Shown here piece after piece: positions 7,687 through 14,093 of a DNA stretch of 56,094 nucleotides. This stretch comes from a virus. How positions within the stretch are numbered: the stretch's first letter is position 1; each line of letters opens with the position of its first letter. Location of the stretch: IMG/VR virus record IMGVR_UViG_3300027499_000663, positions 1 through 56,094 of that record; one strand, 5' to 3'. The notes under the pieces were generated by a model that had not been told where the DNA came from, made no database searches, and worked only from the letters and a program-made list of their open reading frames with translations. The position numbers and the translations under genes were made by a program.

Positions 7687-8151
7687 TCATGCGGCGACCT
7701 TCACCTGATGCCAGGCGCCGGCGGCGTAGAACAGCTTTGCGGCCTGGGCCTCATCGAGCGTTACCACCGCAGGAACGGCGATCCAGCCTGACGCTACCAG
7801 GTGATTCGGGTTGCAGCTGTTGCGCAGCTCCAGGTAGTAATGCTCGATGGCATCCGTCAGGCGCTCGACCTTGTAGATGCCCTCGGGCGAGATCTCCACG
7901 GACTTGATGTACTCACCGCCGCGCTCGTCGCGACACATGCCGGCGATGTAGATCGTCCAGCGGTAGGAGAAGTCGAACAGAGCGTTGGCAATGGCGAGGC
8001 TGCGAATCTGCTTGCAGCTCTTCCAGTTCACCATGATCTGGGAGCCGCTGGGGTCGATGTTCACGACCGCGACGTGATTGGTGTTCAGCAGGGCGCGGCA
8101 GGCGCGCTCGGCCCGGGCGAATCCGTTGTTGGGCTTGCGTACCTTGCTCAT
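7687..8151 (-). CDS. Hypothetical phage protein, 154 aa
   Basis: Soluble protein with FARAERACRALLNTNHVAVVNIDPSG, then a beta-rich section and VVTLDEAQAAKLFYAAGAWHQ near the end. I recognise the sequence type as a conserved Pseudomonas-phage early protein but know of no function. It overlaps the 80-aa gene upstream by four bases, so it is coupled in the leftward operon. Confidence 0.7.
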   Translation of the reverse strand: MSKVRKPNNGFARAERACRALLNTNHVAVVNIDPSGSQIMVNWKSCKQIRSLAIANALFDFSYRWTIYIAGMCRDERGGEYIKSVEISPEGIYKVERLTDAIEHYYLELRNSCNPNHLVASGWIAVPAVVTLDEAQAAKLFYAAGAWHQVKVAA

Positions 8152-8390
8152 AGCGAGTCCACCATCTTGCGAAGGGCCTGGCGTTCGGCCAAGTTCAAGC
8201 GCTTGGGTTTGCGCTTGAGGACCGTTTCGGGATCGATCTTCTGCGAGCGGGGCGGCGGCAGCGGATTGCGCGGCGGGCTTTTCAGTTGAGCGATCTGTCC
8301 GCCGGCGGCCAGGTACTGAGCGACCCTGTCGTTGATTGATTCCGCGCTTTGCCGCTGCTGCTCGATGAGGTTGAGGTGGTTGCTGATCAT
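8148..8390 (-). CDS. Hypothetical phage protein, 80 aa
   Basis: Helical N-terminal half (NLIEQQRQSAESINDRVAQYLAAGGQIAQL), then a Pro/Lys/Arg-rich linker (SPPRNPLPPPRSQK) and a short basic helix. The format is that of a small DNA- or RNA-associated adaptor, without a recognised family. It sits seven bases after the Gp157 gene and overlaps the next gene. Confidence 0.65.
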   Translation of the reverse strand: MISNHLNLIEQQRQSAESINDRVAQYLAAGGQIAQLKSPPRNPLPPPRSQKIDPETVLKRKPKRLNLAERQALRKMVDSL

Positions 8391-8397
8391 GGTGGCC

Positions 8398-8961
8398 TCA
8401 CTTGATCCGGATAGAGCTCTCGCCGCGCTCCAGGTGCGCCCAGATCGGCTCGGGAAGCAGTTCGTGTTCTGCGTCTTCGCCAGCGTTCATTCGCTTGCGT
8501 ACTGCATCGTTGTGATCACGGATTTCCTTCAGCCTTGCCGCAATCGACTTCTTGTCTGGAGCGAATACGGTCTTTGTTTCAATGAAGTCGTCCGGGATTT
8601 CGTCTTCCTTGTCGACAATCACCTTCTCCGGTGCGAGCGCCAGGGTAATGGTGAAGAGGGGGCGCTTGATCGACTTGATGTCGGCGGCCTCCATGTTGCG
8701 ACGCAGGTAGTCGCTAATCTGGCTGACACTGTTTTTCTTGACGCGCTTCAGCTCGTTAAGCCGGTCGACTTCTTTGTCGATGGCATCGATATCGCTTTCG
8801 ATGTTCCGACGCAGCATGACAATGTTGTCCGCCTTGATCTCGAATTCACCTTGGATCGCATCCATGGTGTCTTGCAGGGCCTCTTTCAGACCCTCGTCGT
8901 CGGTATCAGCCATGGCTTGCAGTTCGGCCATCTGGCCGGTGAGCTTGTAGAGTTGGGTCAT
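8398..8961 (-). CDS. Siphovirus Gp157 family protein
   Basis: A 187-aa mostly helical protein. It matches the Gp157 pattern: YKLTGQMAELQAMAD, GLKEALQDTMDAIQGEFEIKADNIVMLRRNIE (coiled coil), then the beta section RPLFTITLALAPEKVIV and IPDDFIETKT. The family occurs next to single-strand annealing proteins in many phages and has been linked to phage recombination or resistance; the mechanism is unclear. Here it directly follows, by ATGA overlap, the Rad52-like gene, the usual pairing. Confidence 0.88.
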   Translation of the reverse strand: MTQLYKLTGQMAELQAMADTDDEGLKEALQDTMDAIQGEFEIKADNIVMLRRNIESDIDAIDKEVDRLNELKRVKKNSVSQISDYLRRNMEAADIKSIKRPLFTITLALAPEKVIVDKEDEIPDDFIETKTVFAPDKKSIAARLKEIRDHNDAVRKRMNAGEDAEHELLPEPIWAHLERGESSIRIK

Positions 8962-9695
8962 GCTGCGTTCTCCCTTTCAGTGGCTTCAGTGATGCGCTTC
9001 CACTCCAGTGAAATGCGCTCGGCACCCTTGGTGTCTTTTCGAATGGTTAGCTTGCGTACAGCGATGTCGTGGATCTTTTTCAGTTCCTGCGCAGACTGGG
9101 CGCCGGCCATGGTGTCGATCACTGATTTGATGTAGTCCAGTCGCTCTTGTTTCTGGCGATCTTCCTCGGCGACCCGGTCTTCGGCTTTGTTCAGTGCTAC
9201 TTCATCCCGCACCGTTTCGACATAAGCTGCGTCGTCGAACAGGCCCATATGGATGTCGGCGGAGAACCCGAGAGGTTGCAGACATTTGCCGATGGCGTCA
9301 GTAAGCGACTTTTTGGCTGCCTCCCAGTCGGTCATGATTTTTCCTTGCTGGAAGTAAACAAACGGCGTGTGGCCGTAATGCTCGACAGTGCATTTCTGCC
9401 CGTCCTTGCCCAGGTACCAAAGTTCGACCTTCAGCGTGTGCAGCTTTGCATTGATTCTCGGAGCTTCCGGCCACTCTTTAGTGGGCGCCTGCAGCGGGGC
9501 TCCCTCGTCAAACCGATCTTCGAGCACCGTCCATCCCCAACCTTCGCCGCACGGCCCGAAAACCTCGGTCGCCTTACGCATGAGGTAGGTGGGCTTGATG
9601 GCTGTGCCTTTGAAGCCGCCCATTCCGGTGAAGTTTTTCGTCGCACTGGGGTCGGTGGTGTCAACCTGGTCCCAGATTCTGGTGTTGTCAGACAT
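8958..9695 (-). CDS. Rad52-like single-strand annealing protein (putative)
   Basis: A 245-aa protein. The N-terminal 170 residues carry KATEVFGPCGEGWGW, a beta sheet with VELWYLGKDG, then DWEAAKKSLTDAIGKCLQPLGFSADIHMGLFDD. This strand-rich core followed by an AxTDAxxxxLxxLGF helix is the arrangement of Rad52/Sak-type annealing proteins. The C-terminus is a charged helix. It would anneal complementary single strands during phage recombination. Coupling to Gp157 supports the role. Could also be annotated only as a hypothetical protein. Confidence 0.6.
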   Translation of the reverse strand: MSDNTRIWDQVDTTDPSATKNFTGMGGFKGTAIKPTYLMRKATEVFGPCGEGWGWTVLEDRFDEGAPLQAPTKEWPEAPRINAKLHTLKVELWYLGKDGQKCTVEHYGHTPFVYFQQGKIMTDWEAAKKSLTDAIGKCLQPLGFSADIHMGLFDDAAYVETVRDEVALNKAEDRVAEEDRQKQERLDYIKSVIDTMAGAQSAQELKKIHDIAVRKLTIRKDTKGAERISLEWKRITEATERENAA

Positions 9696-9738
9696 GGGGA
9701 ATCCTTGCCGCGATGCACGCAGCGTTTGAAGGTGTGGG

Positions 9739-9855
9739 TTATTGGGTAACGCGATCAGCCAGAGCGCTGAGCAGCATCAGGAACGTGAAGATGCCAATGG
9801 CCGAGAACGATCCGCGCCAGATCAAAACTCGGCGCGTCCATTGGCGGGCAGTCAC
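9739..9855 (-). CDS. Small single-TM protein, 38 aa
   Basis: GTG-started frame overlapping the stop of the preceding gene (GTGA). The N-terminus is basic (TARQWTRRVLIWRG) and is followed by one hydrophobic helix (FSAIGIFTFLMLLSALA). Positive-inside topology suggests a monotopic inner-membrane peptide. Found from the coupling pattern; no homologue known to me. Confidence 0.5.
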   Translation of the reverse strand: MTARQWTRRVLIWRGSFSAIGIFTFLMLLSALADRVTQ

Positions 9856-9977
9856 CGGAACACCCGGTAGGTGGTTGAGTGCGGCACCTGGCAGATGCTG
9901 GTGGATTCCCGCACGGCGTTATAAGCGGCAGCCCCGGCAACGAGAACAGTGACGAGCGTCCAGTAGATGAGCTTCAT
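9852..9977 (-). CDS. Small membrane or exported protein, 41 aa
   Basis: MKLIYWTLVTVLVAGAAAYNAVRES followed by a short hydrophilic tail containing one Cys. It is a single membrane helix or an uncleaved signal anchor. The ATG overlaps the preceding stop and the stop overlaps the next GTG. Such one-helix proteins are typical of phage early operons. Confidence 0.55.
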   Translation of the reverse strand: MKLIYWTLVTVLVAGAAAYNAVRESTSICQVPHSTTYRVFR

Positions 9978-10168
9978 GATCGGACCCTCACCGCGATCCG
10001 TCTGCCTTTCATGGTTGGGGCCAGGCGCTGGGGAAGATTCGCCACCAGTTCGTCACGCTGACGGCCGATAACCTCATTGAAAGGGAGCCCAAAGCCGAGC
10101 AGGGCGATCTTGCGCTCGATGTCGTCGAGCTGTTCGTCGATCAGGCTTTTCACTGGTGGAGTCGTCAT
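9974..10168 (-). CDS. Hypothetical protein, 64 aa
   Basis: Protein MTTPPVKSLIDEQLDDIERKIALLGFGLPFNEVIGRQ..., helical, with a basic tail (MKGRRIAVRVRS). It is coupled by ATGA overlap at both ends in the leftward early operon. The longer frame reaching 10537 is not used because it would run through two other genes. Function unknown. Confidence 0.65.
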   Translation of the reverse strand: MTTPPVKSLIDEQLDDIERKIALLGFGLPFNEVIGRQRDELVANLPQRLAPTMKGRRIAVRVRS

Positions 10169-10380
10169 GCGGCTCTTCCTTGCCGACGCTCGTAAACACG
10201 GCGCAGGCGTTCGGCATAGTCGGCTTCCTCGGTCGCGCTGATGATGCTCAGCGTACGGAAGATCAGAAGTGCGGTACCGGCGGAGGCCTTGACCACAACG
10301 GGACTGCAATCGGGATCGATCATGCGCTCGATGTAGCCGGACAGCATGCCAATGGCCAGTTCGTGGTTGCTGGCGCTCAT
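10165..10380 (-). CDS. Hypothetical protein, 71 aa
   Basis: Helical protein starting MSASNHELAIGMLSGYIERMID, ending AERLRRVYERRQGRAA. The ATG at 10380 overlaps the stop of the gene upstream. I see no motif that identifies a function. Confidence 0.65.
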   Translation of the reverse strand: MSASNHELAIGMLSGYIERMIDPDCSPVVVKASAGTALLIFRTLSIISATEEADYAERLRRVYERRQGRAA

Positions 10381-10670
10381 GCTGCCCACCGTCCGTTCCT
10401 GCGGCGCGATTCGGCGTCAATCTCATGCCACAGCGCCGCCTCGATTTGCCGGCCGTACCGATTTGCCAGAACGGGAAGGGCCAGGTAGTCGACGTCCATC
10501 CTGACCCCGTCATCGTCGTAGCAGATGGCCGAAACAACCTTGAACTCGAGCTCGCGGCTGCCGTAGAAGTCCCAATCGCTGTTCCAGCTGTTGAGCGCTG
10601 GCGGGATGTTCTCGCAATGGGTCACCTCCACCTGGAGGACGAACCCTTCAACAATCACTTCGTAAGTCAT
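10377..10670 (-). CDS. Hypothetical phage protein, 97 aa
   Basis: Beta-rich start (MTYEVIVEGFVLQVEVTHCENIPPALNSWNSDWDFYGSRE), then DYLALPVLANRY and a helical, basic end. The ATG at 10670 is preceded by GGAGG at six bases, which decides against the much longer in-frame extension to 10880. Conserved-looking but of unknown role; first gene of the five-gene coupled block 9739-10670. Confidence 0.7.
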   Translation of the reverse strand: MTYEVIVEGFVLQVEVTHCENIPPALNSWNSDWDFYGSRELEFKVVSAICYDDDGVRMDVDYLALPVLANRYGRQIEAALWHEIDAESRRRNGRWAA

Positions 10671-10918
10671 GGTCGCCTCCAGAGTGGCGGTGTTGTTCCA
10701 ACAAAACTCGGCTGCACTCATCCATTCCGCTGGTTGCCGTTGGGCGCGGAGGGGAGTGCATGCGAGTGGTGTCGGGGAGAGTTGCCCAGGCCTGCTACTG
10801 GCGACTGCCTGTGTTTGCAACGTTAAATTGTGTTCTTGCGCGAGTGAGACGCCGGCGTCTCTAAAGTTTTCAGAGGTCATGCCGATTTAGATCTAATCAA
10901 CAACAAAGGAATATCGAA

Positions 10919-11257
10919 ATGGGATTTTTTGACATCGTTGCAGGGATTGGCAAGGCGGCTGGTAAGGCGATGGGAGACGCGCTGACCAAGCAGCATTTGG
11001 AGGCATGGGAAAAGGTTAAAGGTGCATCGTCTACCAGACTTCGCGACTTCTATGACCAAAACAACACTTCCGAGAAAAACAATTCATCCAAGCGCGCTTT
11101 GGCGTTGGCTGCAATGGGTGGATACGAAGCTCGCGATCTCCTCGACAAAGATGAAAGTGCACGCAGAGCACTCAAGAACATGCGCGAGAAAGTGGCGCTG
11201 GATGATTCGTACTCGGCCAATAGTCTGCGTGAAGCGATTGATTCGCTGCTGCGATAG
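10919..11257 (+). CDS. Accessory hypothetical protein, 112 aa, opposite strand
   Basis: Protein MGFFDIVAGIGKAAGKAMGDALTKQ... with an amphipathic Gly/Ala-rich N-terminus, then charged helices (SKRALALAAMGGYEARDLLDKDESARRALKNMREK). It has its own ribosome site (AAAGGA) and lies against the direction of the leftward operon, as morons do. The 248 bp upstream carry no other gene and must hold its promoter. Not recognised; a toxin-like or membrane-associating start is possible. Confidence 0.6.
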   Translation: MGFFDIVAGIGKAAGKAMGDALTKQHLEAWEKVKGASSTRLRDFYDQNNTSEKNNSSKRALALAAMGGYEARDLLDKDESARRALKNMREKVALDDSYSANSLREAIDSLLR

Positions 11258-11279
11258 GATTCTGCAAAGGTTTTCAACT

Positions 11280-11305
11280 CAGCAGGACGCTTGAGTGTCC
11301 TGCTG
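11280..11305. terminator. Hairpin after the 112-aa accessory gene
   Basis: Perfect 9-bp stem CAGCAGGAC / GTCCTGCTG with an 8-base loop, 22 bp past the stop codon at 11257. No long T-run follows, so it may be a weak terminator or a 3'-end stabiliser. The rest of 11306-11470 shows nothing recognisable. Confidence 0.4.
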
Positions 11306-11470
11306 ACAGCTTTACTTCCACGCACCCAAACGGCCGCCGGTGATCTGATGTTTTAAGCTCACCCATTCCCAAGCAGTAACTCCTTCTCTAGTTCTATTTG
11401 GTGCCCTGTTCCTACTATCTCCCGTTGATTTGCCGCCTGGCCCTGTCGCCAAAGCCAGCTAGTAAAATCG

Positions 11471-11656
11471 TCATGCTGCAGCTTTGCAGTCAGCCGCCGT
11501 CATGCGCTGCCCATCGTCCAACTCGACTACGCACACGCCGTTGGTATAGCCACGCTCCGCATTGAGTCGGTTGGTCTCTCGGATGCAGGCGTCCAGGTCT
11601 TCGTCGGCGAATACCTGCAACTCGCCGCGAAGAGTGATGCGAAGAACCTTGTTCAT
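11471..11656 (-). CDS. Small hypothetical protein, 61 aa
   Basis: MNKVLRITLRGELQVFADEDLDACIRETNRLNAE..., an alpha/beta fold with a strand, helix and terminal strands (CVVELDDGQRMTAAD). Its ATG overlaps the stop of the 53-aa frame upstream, and GAGGGC lies in the usual position. It is among the first genes of the PL transcript. Function unknown. Confidence 0.6.
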   Translation of the reverse strand: MNKVLRITLRGELQVFADEDLDACIRETNRLNAERGYTNGVCVVELDDGQRMTAADCKAAA

Positions 11657-11814
11657 CGAATTGCCCTCGGTTGTTTTCCCAATGCACCCGGTCGCCCAGA
11701 TGCATCAGTGAAAAACTCCGTGTTGCTATCCGCCCCATGCGCGGCGCCGCGGTTTCCCCACCTGGCCGGCGTCACACATTTCGTGTTCGGTGTTCTTCGC
11801 CGGCTGGCTTGCAT
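11653..11814 (-). CDS. Possible first PL gene, 53-aa basic protein
   Basis: Frame beginning MQASRRRTPNTKCVTPARWGNRG, with GGAGG ten bases before its ATG and its stop overlapping the next ATG. The Arg-rich start resembles the RNA-binding N-termini of lambdoid N proteins. It is the first frame after a boxA sequence, where N would sit. The rest of the sequence is low-complexity and unconvincing, so the N-like idea is speculative. Confidence 0.4.
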   Translation of the reverse strand: MQASRRRTPNTKCVTPARWGNRGAAHGADSNTEFFTDASGRPGALGKQPRAIR

Positions 11815-11929
11815 GGTTTGGCGTCCTCCCATGAGGGGAGTTCGGCAGGTTCCAGAGCCTGCATGGAGATCGAAATTTATGTTTCGCGCTGTGCCCGTTG
11901 CCGGGGATCGATCCGCGAAGATTCCTGAC

Positions 11930-11941
11930 TGTTAAAGAGCG
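11930..11941 (-). promoter_or_regulatory. boxA-like antitermination element in the PL leader
   Basis: Read on the minus strand, CGCTCTTTAACA, which includes the full rRNA-operon boxA core GCTCTTTAACA. It lies about 45 bases after the PL -10, inside the untranslated leader. boxA recruits NusB/NusE in rRNA and lambdoid antitermination. Just downstream, GGATCGATCC and CCCGG..CGGG could form short hairpins in the boxB position. Confidence 0.65.
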
Positions 11942-11986
11942 GCGCGGCTTTCGCTGCTGTGCCGGTGATGCGCCGGCTTGAGTTGA

Positions 11987-12015
11987 ATTTAAGCAAGCTG
12001 AAATTACCATGTCAA
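11987..12015 (-). promoter_or_regulatory. PL promoter
   Basis: On the minus strand, TTGACA at 12010-12015 and TTAAAT at 11987-11992, separated by 17 bp: a near-consensus sigma-70 promoter directed at the leftward early operon. Both boxes overlap predicted repressor operators. The leader runs from about 11980 to the first gene at 11814. Confidence 0.75.
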
Positions 12016-12047
12016 GCATGCTGAATTAATTAATTCAGAATGCTGAA
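11989..12047. promoter_or_regulatory. Left operator cluster, three sites
   Basis: Three 14-bp dyads: TTAAGCAAGCTGAA (11989-12002), TCAAGCATGCTGAA (12012-12025) and TTCAGAATGCTGAA (12034-12047), spaced 22-23 bp. The same consensus (TTMAGCATGCTGAA) occurs beside the repressor gene at 16051-16064, so they are likely CI/Cro sites. One overlaps the PL -10 and one overlaps the -35. Confidence 0.8.
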
Positions 12048-12060
12048 ATATTAGGGCGAT

Positions 12061-12085
12061 AAAAAGCCCGCTCAGTGGCGGGCTC
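12061..12085 (-). terminator. Terminator of the DUF1654 gene
   Basis: GCCCGC / GCGGGC stem (12066-12071 with 12078-12083) followed on the minus strand by a T-run (12061-12065). It sits just after the DUF1654 stop and insulates that gene from PL. Confidence 0.85.
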
Positions 12086-12088
12086 ATT

Positions 12089-12340
12089 TCAGGCTTCGCA
12101 ATACTCTCGCCACCCGATCCGGACGGTGTCGCCGTCCAGGTGCTCAATACGCACTCCGCTCGTGTCCTCGATTTCTTGGATCACCTGGCGCCAGGCCTCG
12201 GGGCTTTCATCGTCGTTGCGCGCGACGGTGATGACTTGGACCTTTTGAACGCCGGGCGCAGTAATAAGGCGCTGGATACGCCGACCCACCAATTCATAGG
12301 ATTCTCGGGAAGGCGCTACGGGTGACGCGATTTTGTGCAT
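12089..12340 (-). CDS. DUF1654 protein, SOS-regulated
   Basis: An 83-aa protein with SYELVGRRIQRLITAPGVQKVQVITVARNDDESPEAW, the core of DUF1654, a family found mainly in Pseudomonas and its prophages. Its function is not established. An AGGAG ribosome site precedes the ATG. The promoter overlaps an almost perfect LexA box (12360-12379), so it should be expressed on DNA damage independently of CI. It stands alone between two terminators. A role in SOS response or prophage induction is inferred. Confidence 0.9.
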   Translation of the reverse strand: MHKIASPVAPSRESYELVGRRIQRLITAPGVQKVQVITVARNDDESPEAWRQVIQEIEDTSGVRIEHLDGDTVRIGWREYCEA

Positions 12341-12359
12341 GGGAAACGCTCCTTGCTTT

Positions 12360-12402
12360 TACTGGATAAACATACAGTATTGGTCCTGTAATATTTTGAC
12401 AA
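12360..12402 (-). promoter_or_regulatory. LexA box within the DUF1654 promoter
   Basis: TACTGGATAAACATACAGTA at 12360-12379 differs from the TACTGTATATATATACAGTA consensus at three spacer positions. On the minus strand the -35 is TTGTCA (12397-12402) and the -10 is TACTGT (12374-12379), 17 bp apart, so LexA would cover the -10. The box ends about 20 bp before the ATG. Confidence 0.85.
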
Positions 12403-12464
12403 GAGGGGAGCTACTCAGCCTTTCGGATATGTAAACAATTCGCACATATCTTTTGTATGGACAC

Positions 12465-12488
12465 AAAAAAGCCCGCGGGCGGCGGGCT
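12465..12488 (-). terminator. Terminator of the lipoprotein gene
   Basis: Stem GCCCGC (12471-12476) / GCGGGC (12482-12487), with a six-base T-run on the minus strand (12465-12470), 18 bp past the stop of the lipoprotein gene. Confidence 0.85.
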
Positions 12489-12505
12489 CGAACTTTCAAT
12501 CTAGG

Positions 12506-13021
12506 CTAGTCGGAAAACTTTATTTCAGTAGAAAGGGCCTGTCTGGAAATCTCATAAGCGGACTGTGCTTGGGTATCCGCAGTACTGAATGTGCTCATAG
12601 TCAAAAGGTAGGCATTCCACTTCGTATACAAGTCTTTACTTAGCTCAGCCTGCTTTGCTGGGGGCTTAGCTGTCTTGAGGCGGGCGACGGCTTGGTCGCC
12701 CTCCGAGCGAGCGTGCTTGATGCAGGTTAAGAATGAATCCCCGTATTCCTGAGCTCTCTGTCTTGCACCGATTCGCCGCATTTGAAATCCAGAAGATGCT
12801 TCAAGCCCGCACTGCCACGCAGCCAAGTCTAACTGGCGTGAAAAGTTCATGGCTTCGGGAGATTTTGAGTCATATTTAAATTCGATGGGCTTGAATACGT
12901 GAGGCTCAATCTTTTCCACTGGAACGGTAGGTTGAACTGCTTGTGTTGTTGCGGGTGGAGTAGCGCAACCAGACAGCGCCGAAACGGCAAAAATAGCGAC
13001 GGCAAAGTAACTTAACTTCAA
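12506..13021 (-). CDS. Predicted lipoprotein, lysogenic accessory gene
   Basis: A 171-aa protein with a signal peptide and lipobox (LKLSYFAVAIFAVSALSGCATPP), so it should be lipidated at the Cys and anchored in the envelope. The mature part is helical and charged, with two further Cys. I use the TTG at 13021, eight bases after GGAGG; an in-frame start at 13060 would bury the signal peptide. It has its own terminator and sits between PL and the repressor, where lambda carries rex, so expression in the lysogen is likely. Surface or superinfection exclusion is possible but not shown. Confidence 0.7.
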   Translation of the reverse strand: MKLSYFAVAIFAVSALSGCATPPATTQAVQPTVPVEKIEPHVFKPIEFKYDSKSPEAMNFSRQLDLAAWQCGLEASSGFQMRRIGARQRAQEYGDSFLTCIKHARSEGDQAVARLKTAKPPAKQAELSKDLYTKWNAYLLTMSTFSTADTQAQSAYEISRQALSTEIKFSD

Positions 13022-13153
13022 GGTGGATCCCTCCCATGATTGAGGCCACGACTTTACCATTCGTGGCGCACAGCCACCATTGATCTGAAGGTACAGAGGG
13101 ATGTTCTGGGCGCCATGATACGGTGAACTCCACTACGCAAAGGAGCGCCTGCA

Positions 13154-13309
13154 ATGAAGCTACCCGAAAGCTACAAGGTCAATGGCTACACCGTAATGAA
13201 GGTGGGCGACGGCTGGGAGGTGGCGAATAGCGATGACCACCTGGGTGGCCCGTTCGATCGTGAAGAGGACGCAGTAGAGGCCGCAAAGGCGTTGCCGCCG
13301 AAGGGGTAG
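13154..13309 (+). CDS. Small hypothetical protein, 51 aa
   Basis: MKLPESYKVNGYTVMKVGDGWEVANSDDHLGGPFDREEDAVEAAKALPPKG: a compact beta-beta-alpha protein with good codon structure and AGGAG eight bases upstream. It is the only plus-strand gene between PL and cro. The WEV...GPFDREEDAVEAA pattern is familiar from small Pseudomonas proteins, but I cannot name a function. Confidence 0.65.
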   Translation: MKLPESYKVNGYTVMKVGDGWEVANSDDHLGGPFDREEDAVEAAKALPPKG

Positions 13310-13424
13310 GGAAGGCCAGAAAAGAAAAGTCCGACGCTAGGCCGGGCTCTCTGTAGATGGGCCAAATACCTTTGACCGGCTTCACTGGTGGGTGTAACGA
13401 ATGAATACTCATGATGTGAAGGAT

Positions 13425-13814
13425 CTAAGTTTCGGATGAAGGCGGGCTGATGGGGGTGATTTGATATCCGGTCGCTTTACCATGATCATCGCGCACTGTC
13501 TGCAAGGATGCTTGGAGCCTCTCCATCCGCACACGGGTAGCGGCTTTAAAGTCATCTGACGCCATTTTGTCGGCCAGGTCAGCTTTACAGATCTTGATTG
13601 ATGCCTTCAAGTCCGCGATCTTCCTGGTTAACTCCGCCGGATCATCCGTACGAATGTAAACCTTCAGTAGCCAGATAGAAATGTATGGGCTTAACAGCCC
13701 GGTTATAGCCATTAGCACCTGCGTGGCTCCGGCACTATCAGCAAGGGGGGCAAGTACAATTGCCAGTGCATTCAGAAGGCTAGTTGCAAGAGCCATGAAC
13801 ATGTTGTTTTTCAT
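13425..13814 (-). CDS. Membrane protein of AT-rich cassette (third gene)
   Basis: A 129-aa protein with two N-terminal membrane helices (about 7-24 and 31-52: LATSLLNALAIVLAPLA and LMAITGLLSPYISIWLLKVYI). A long charged coiled-coil-like cytoplasmic tail follows (ADLKASIKICKADLADKM...RMERLQASLQTVRDDHGKA). It overlaps the gene upstream by four bases, so it is co-translated with it. Not recognised. Last gene of a cassette whose composition differs from the phage around it. Confidence 0.65.
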   Translation of the reverse strand: MKNNMFMALATSLLNALAIVLAPLADSAGATQVLMAITGLLSPYISIWLLKVYIRTDDPAELTRKIADLKASIKICKADLADKMASDDFKAATRVRMERLQASLQTVRDDHGKATGYQITPISPPSSET

Positions 13815-14065
13815 AGGCTACCACCTAACATCTTAGCGTCGACCTCGGAGATCCTTTTAAGGGTTCTTTTTCTTAAAAATGATCCGCTCAATAGATAGCT
13901 TTCAGTTTTCTCATCTTCCGTTTTATATTGGATTATTACTTCGCGCGGAAAAATTGAATAAGATATGTGCCGTACTACCTTTCTGGTAAATATGAAAATC
14001 AGTGGAAATCCACAAATTAATACGCCCCATCCAAGTGCTTGCGCTATAAGCTCACCAGTCCACAT
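13811..14065 (-). CDS. Small membrane protein of AT-rich cassette (second gene)
   Basis: An 84-aa protein with one or two membrane helices (LIAQALGWGVLICGFPLIFIFTRK), then a basic juxtamembrane section and a short soluble domain (REVIIQYKTEDEKTESYLLSGSFLRKRTLK). I chose the ATG at 14065, with GGAGG five bases before it; an ATG at 14077 lies just outside that site. It is coupled to the gene downstream. No family recognised. Confidence 0.6.
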   Translation of the reverse strand: MWTGELIAQALGWGVLICGFPLIFIFTRKVVRHISYSIFPREVIIQYKTEDEKTESYLLSGSFLRKRTLKRISEVDAKMLGGSL

Positions 14066-14093
14066 CTGTGCCTCCATTCCGGATCGTTAGCTG

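Noticed and set aside
7493-7690. Minus-strand frame of 65 codons whose ATG overlaps the stop of the 154-aa gene
   Set aside because: Coupling is attractive, but the second half is an out-of-frame reading of the better supported 104-aa gene and is low-complexity Glu/Arg.
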